From an uncultured Eubacteriales bacterium (GTDB taxonomy: Bacteria; Bacillota; Clostridia; Oscillospirales; CAG-272), in contig CAKSLR010000023.1 of assembly GCA_934467435.1 (NCBI GenBank), positions 1-16,195 of the forward strand: a DNA stretch of 16,195 nucleotides, in the 5' to 3' direction. Shown here piece by piece: positions 15,750 through 16,195 of the stretch; the first letter of the stretch is position 1, and each line of letters begins with the position of its first letter. Below the pieces are notes generated by a model. It was not told where the DNA came from. It did no database searches and worked only from the letters and a program-made list of their open reading frames with translations. The translations under genes were made by a program, and so were the position numbers.

Positions 15750-15778
15750 ATTCTATCACACGAAACGTTTTTTTGCAA
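15750..15778 (-). promoter_or_regulatory. Promoter of the HAD/phosphoglucomutase-like gene
   Basis: On the minus strand TTGCAA (15773-15778) and TAGAAT (15750-15755) are 17 bases apart, with a TGA extension (15756-15758). Transcription would start near 15743, about 25 bases before the start codon. It begins four bases after the stop of the beta-helix gene to the right, with no terminator between them. Confidence 0.8.
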
Positions 15779-15781
15779 GCG

Positions 15782-16195
15782 TCAATCCCGGTCGGAAGCA
15801 AGAATATTTCCGTTCTCCTCTTCACCGCAGACCGGTACACAGGATACCCCGGTGCACCCCGGTGTCTCATACGGCGCACAGCCCGGCACGGCGGTGTAGT
15901 GCTCCAGGCGGTTGCCTTCCATCACCACGCCGTCGGTCGCCGCAATCCGTACCACCCGCCCGGCAAGGTTCACCGGGCGATCGGTATCGATTACAAAACG
16001 GCGAACGGTCACCCCTTCACAATCCAGGAGGTAAAACGCATCGCTGCTTTCCCCGGAAGCCGAACCGCACCGATAGCGGCAAACCAGGCGGGAACCGCCT
16101 CCGTCAATGGTCAGGTTCCGCCGTCCTTCCAGACGAATCGGTTGTGTGATGTCATACGTTCCCGCCGGAATGCGGCAAACACCGCCGTCCGGGGT
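15782..16195 (-). CDS. Beta-helix protein, partial at the right edge, ends early
   Basis: The minus-strand frame is open from the last base of the window to a stop at 15782, giving at least 137 residues; the start lies outside. An internal GTG at 16012 is not the real start, because the frame continues upstream with beta-helix sequence: IPAGTYDITQPIRLEG, LTIDGGGSRLV and VTVRRFVIDTDRPVN. This segment matches the layout of residues 282-350 of the large beta-helix protein (PGVYRTKDTI, VVVKGLQLDH, GQGVV), so the two appear related. After GNRLEHYT the helix pattern fades into about 35 Cys/Pro/Gly-rich and acidic residues and stops. The relative continues for hundreds of residues, so this copy may be truncated. 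No signal can be judged without the N terminus. Confidence 0.7.
   Translation of the reverse strand, partial: TPDGGVCRIPAGTYDITQPIRLEGRRNLTIDGGGSRLVCRYRCGSASGESSDAFYLLDCEGVTVRRFVIDTDRPVNLAGRVVRIAATDGVVMEGNRLEHYTAVPGCAPYETPGCTGVSCVPVCGEEENGNILASDRD

Noticed and set aside
1..16195. CRISPR arrays, insertion sequences, prophage or integration sites
   Set aside because: No regularly spaced repeats, transposase or integrase signatures are visible, and the tRNA-Thr 3' end is not duplicated nearby.

Overview
The window looks like a chromosomal segment of an anaerobic, moderately GC-rich member of the Bacillota, most likely class Clostridia (inference). The signs are strong AGGAGG-type ribosome binding sites, sigma-A promoters nearly all with a TGn extension of the -10 box, a tRNA gene with encoded CCA, a three-subunit NAD-linked [FeFe] hydrogenase behind a Rex-like operator, and a set of compact hairpin-plus-T terminators. 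No phage, transposon, CRISPR array or rRNA gene is visible.

Left part (1-4721): a 346-base control region holds a promoter pointing out of the window to the left and, to the right, a Rex-like palindrome followed by the promoter of hydC-hydB-hydA. These encode the NuoE-like, NuoF-like and catalytic subunits of a cytoplasmic hydrogenase that exchanges electrons between NADH, ferredoxin and protons. A two-way terminator closes the operon.

Middle (4720-9136): rsmA (16S rRNA dimethyltransferase) is read leftward. A tRNA-Thr(CGT) gene lies on the opposite strand with its own promoter and terminator. Then comes a leftward operon, ygjP-like metallopeptidase, deoC, deoD-type phosphorylase and deoB, with start/stop overlaps. 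DeoD, DeoB and DeoC form a complete route from purine (deoxy)nucleosides through (deoxy)ribose 1-phosphate and 5-phosphate to glyceraldehyde 3-phosphate and acetaldehyde.

Right part (9177-16195): divergent promoters separate the deo operon from a rightward P-type cation ATPase of a CtpE-like type. Next is a 1059-residue right-handed parallel beta-helix protein without a signal peptide, whose central part resembles GH110-type glycosidases. It converges on a leftward HAD phosphatase/beta-phosphoglucomutase-like gene across a shared two-way terminator. A second beta-helix gene enters from the right edge and stops early, suggesting a truncated relative.

The most interesting points are the coupled Cys/Ser and Ala/Cys changes around the H-cluster of HydA, the Rex-like operator, and the apparently cytoplasmic beta-helix enzyme with its shortened neighbour.
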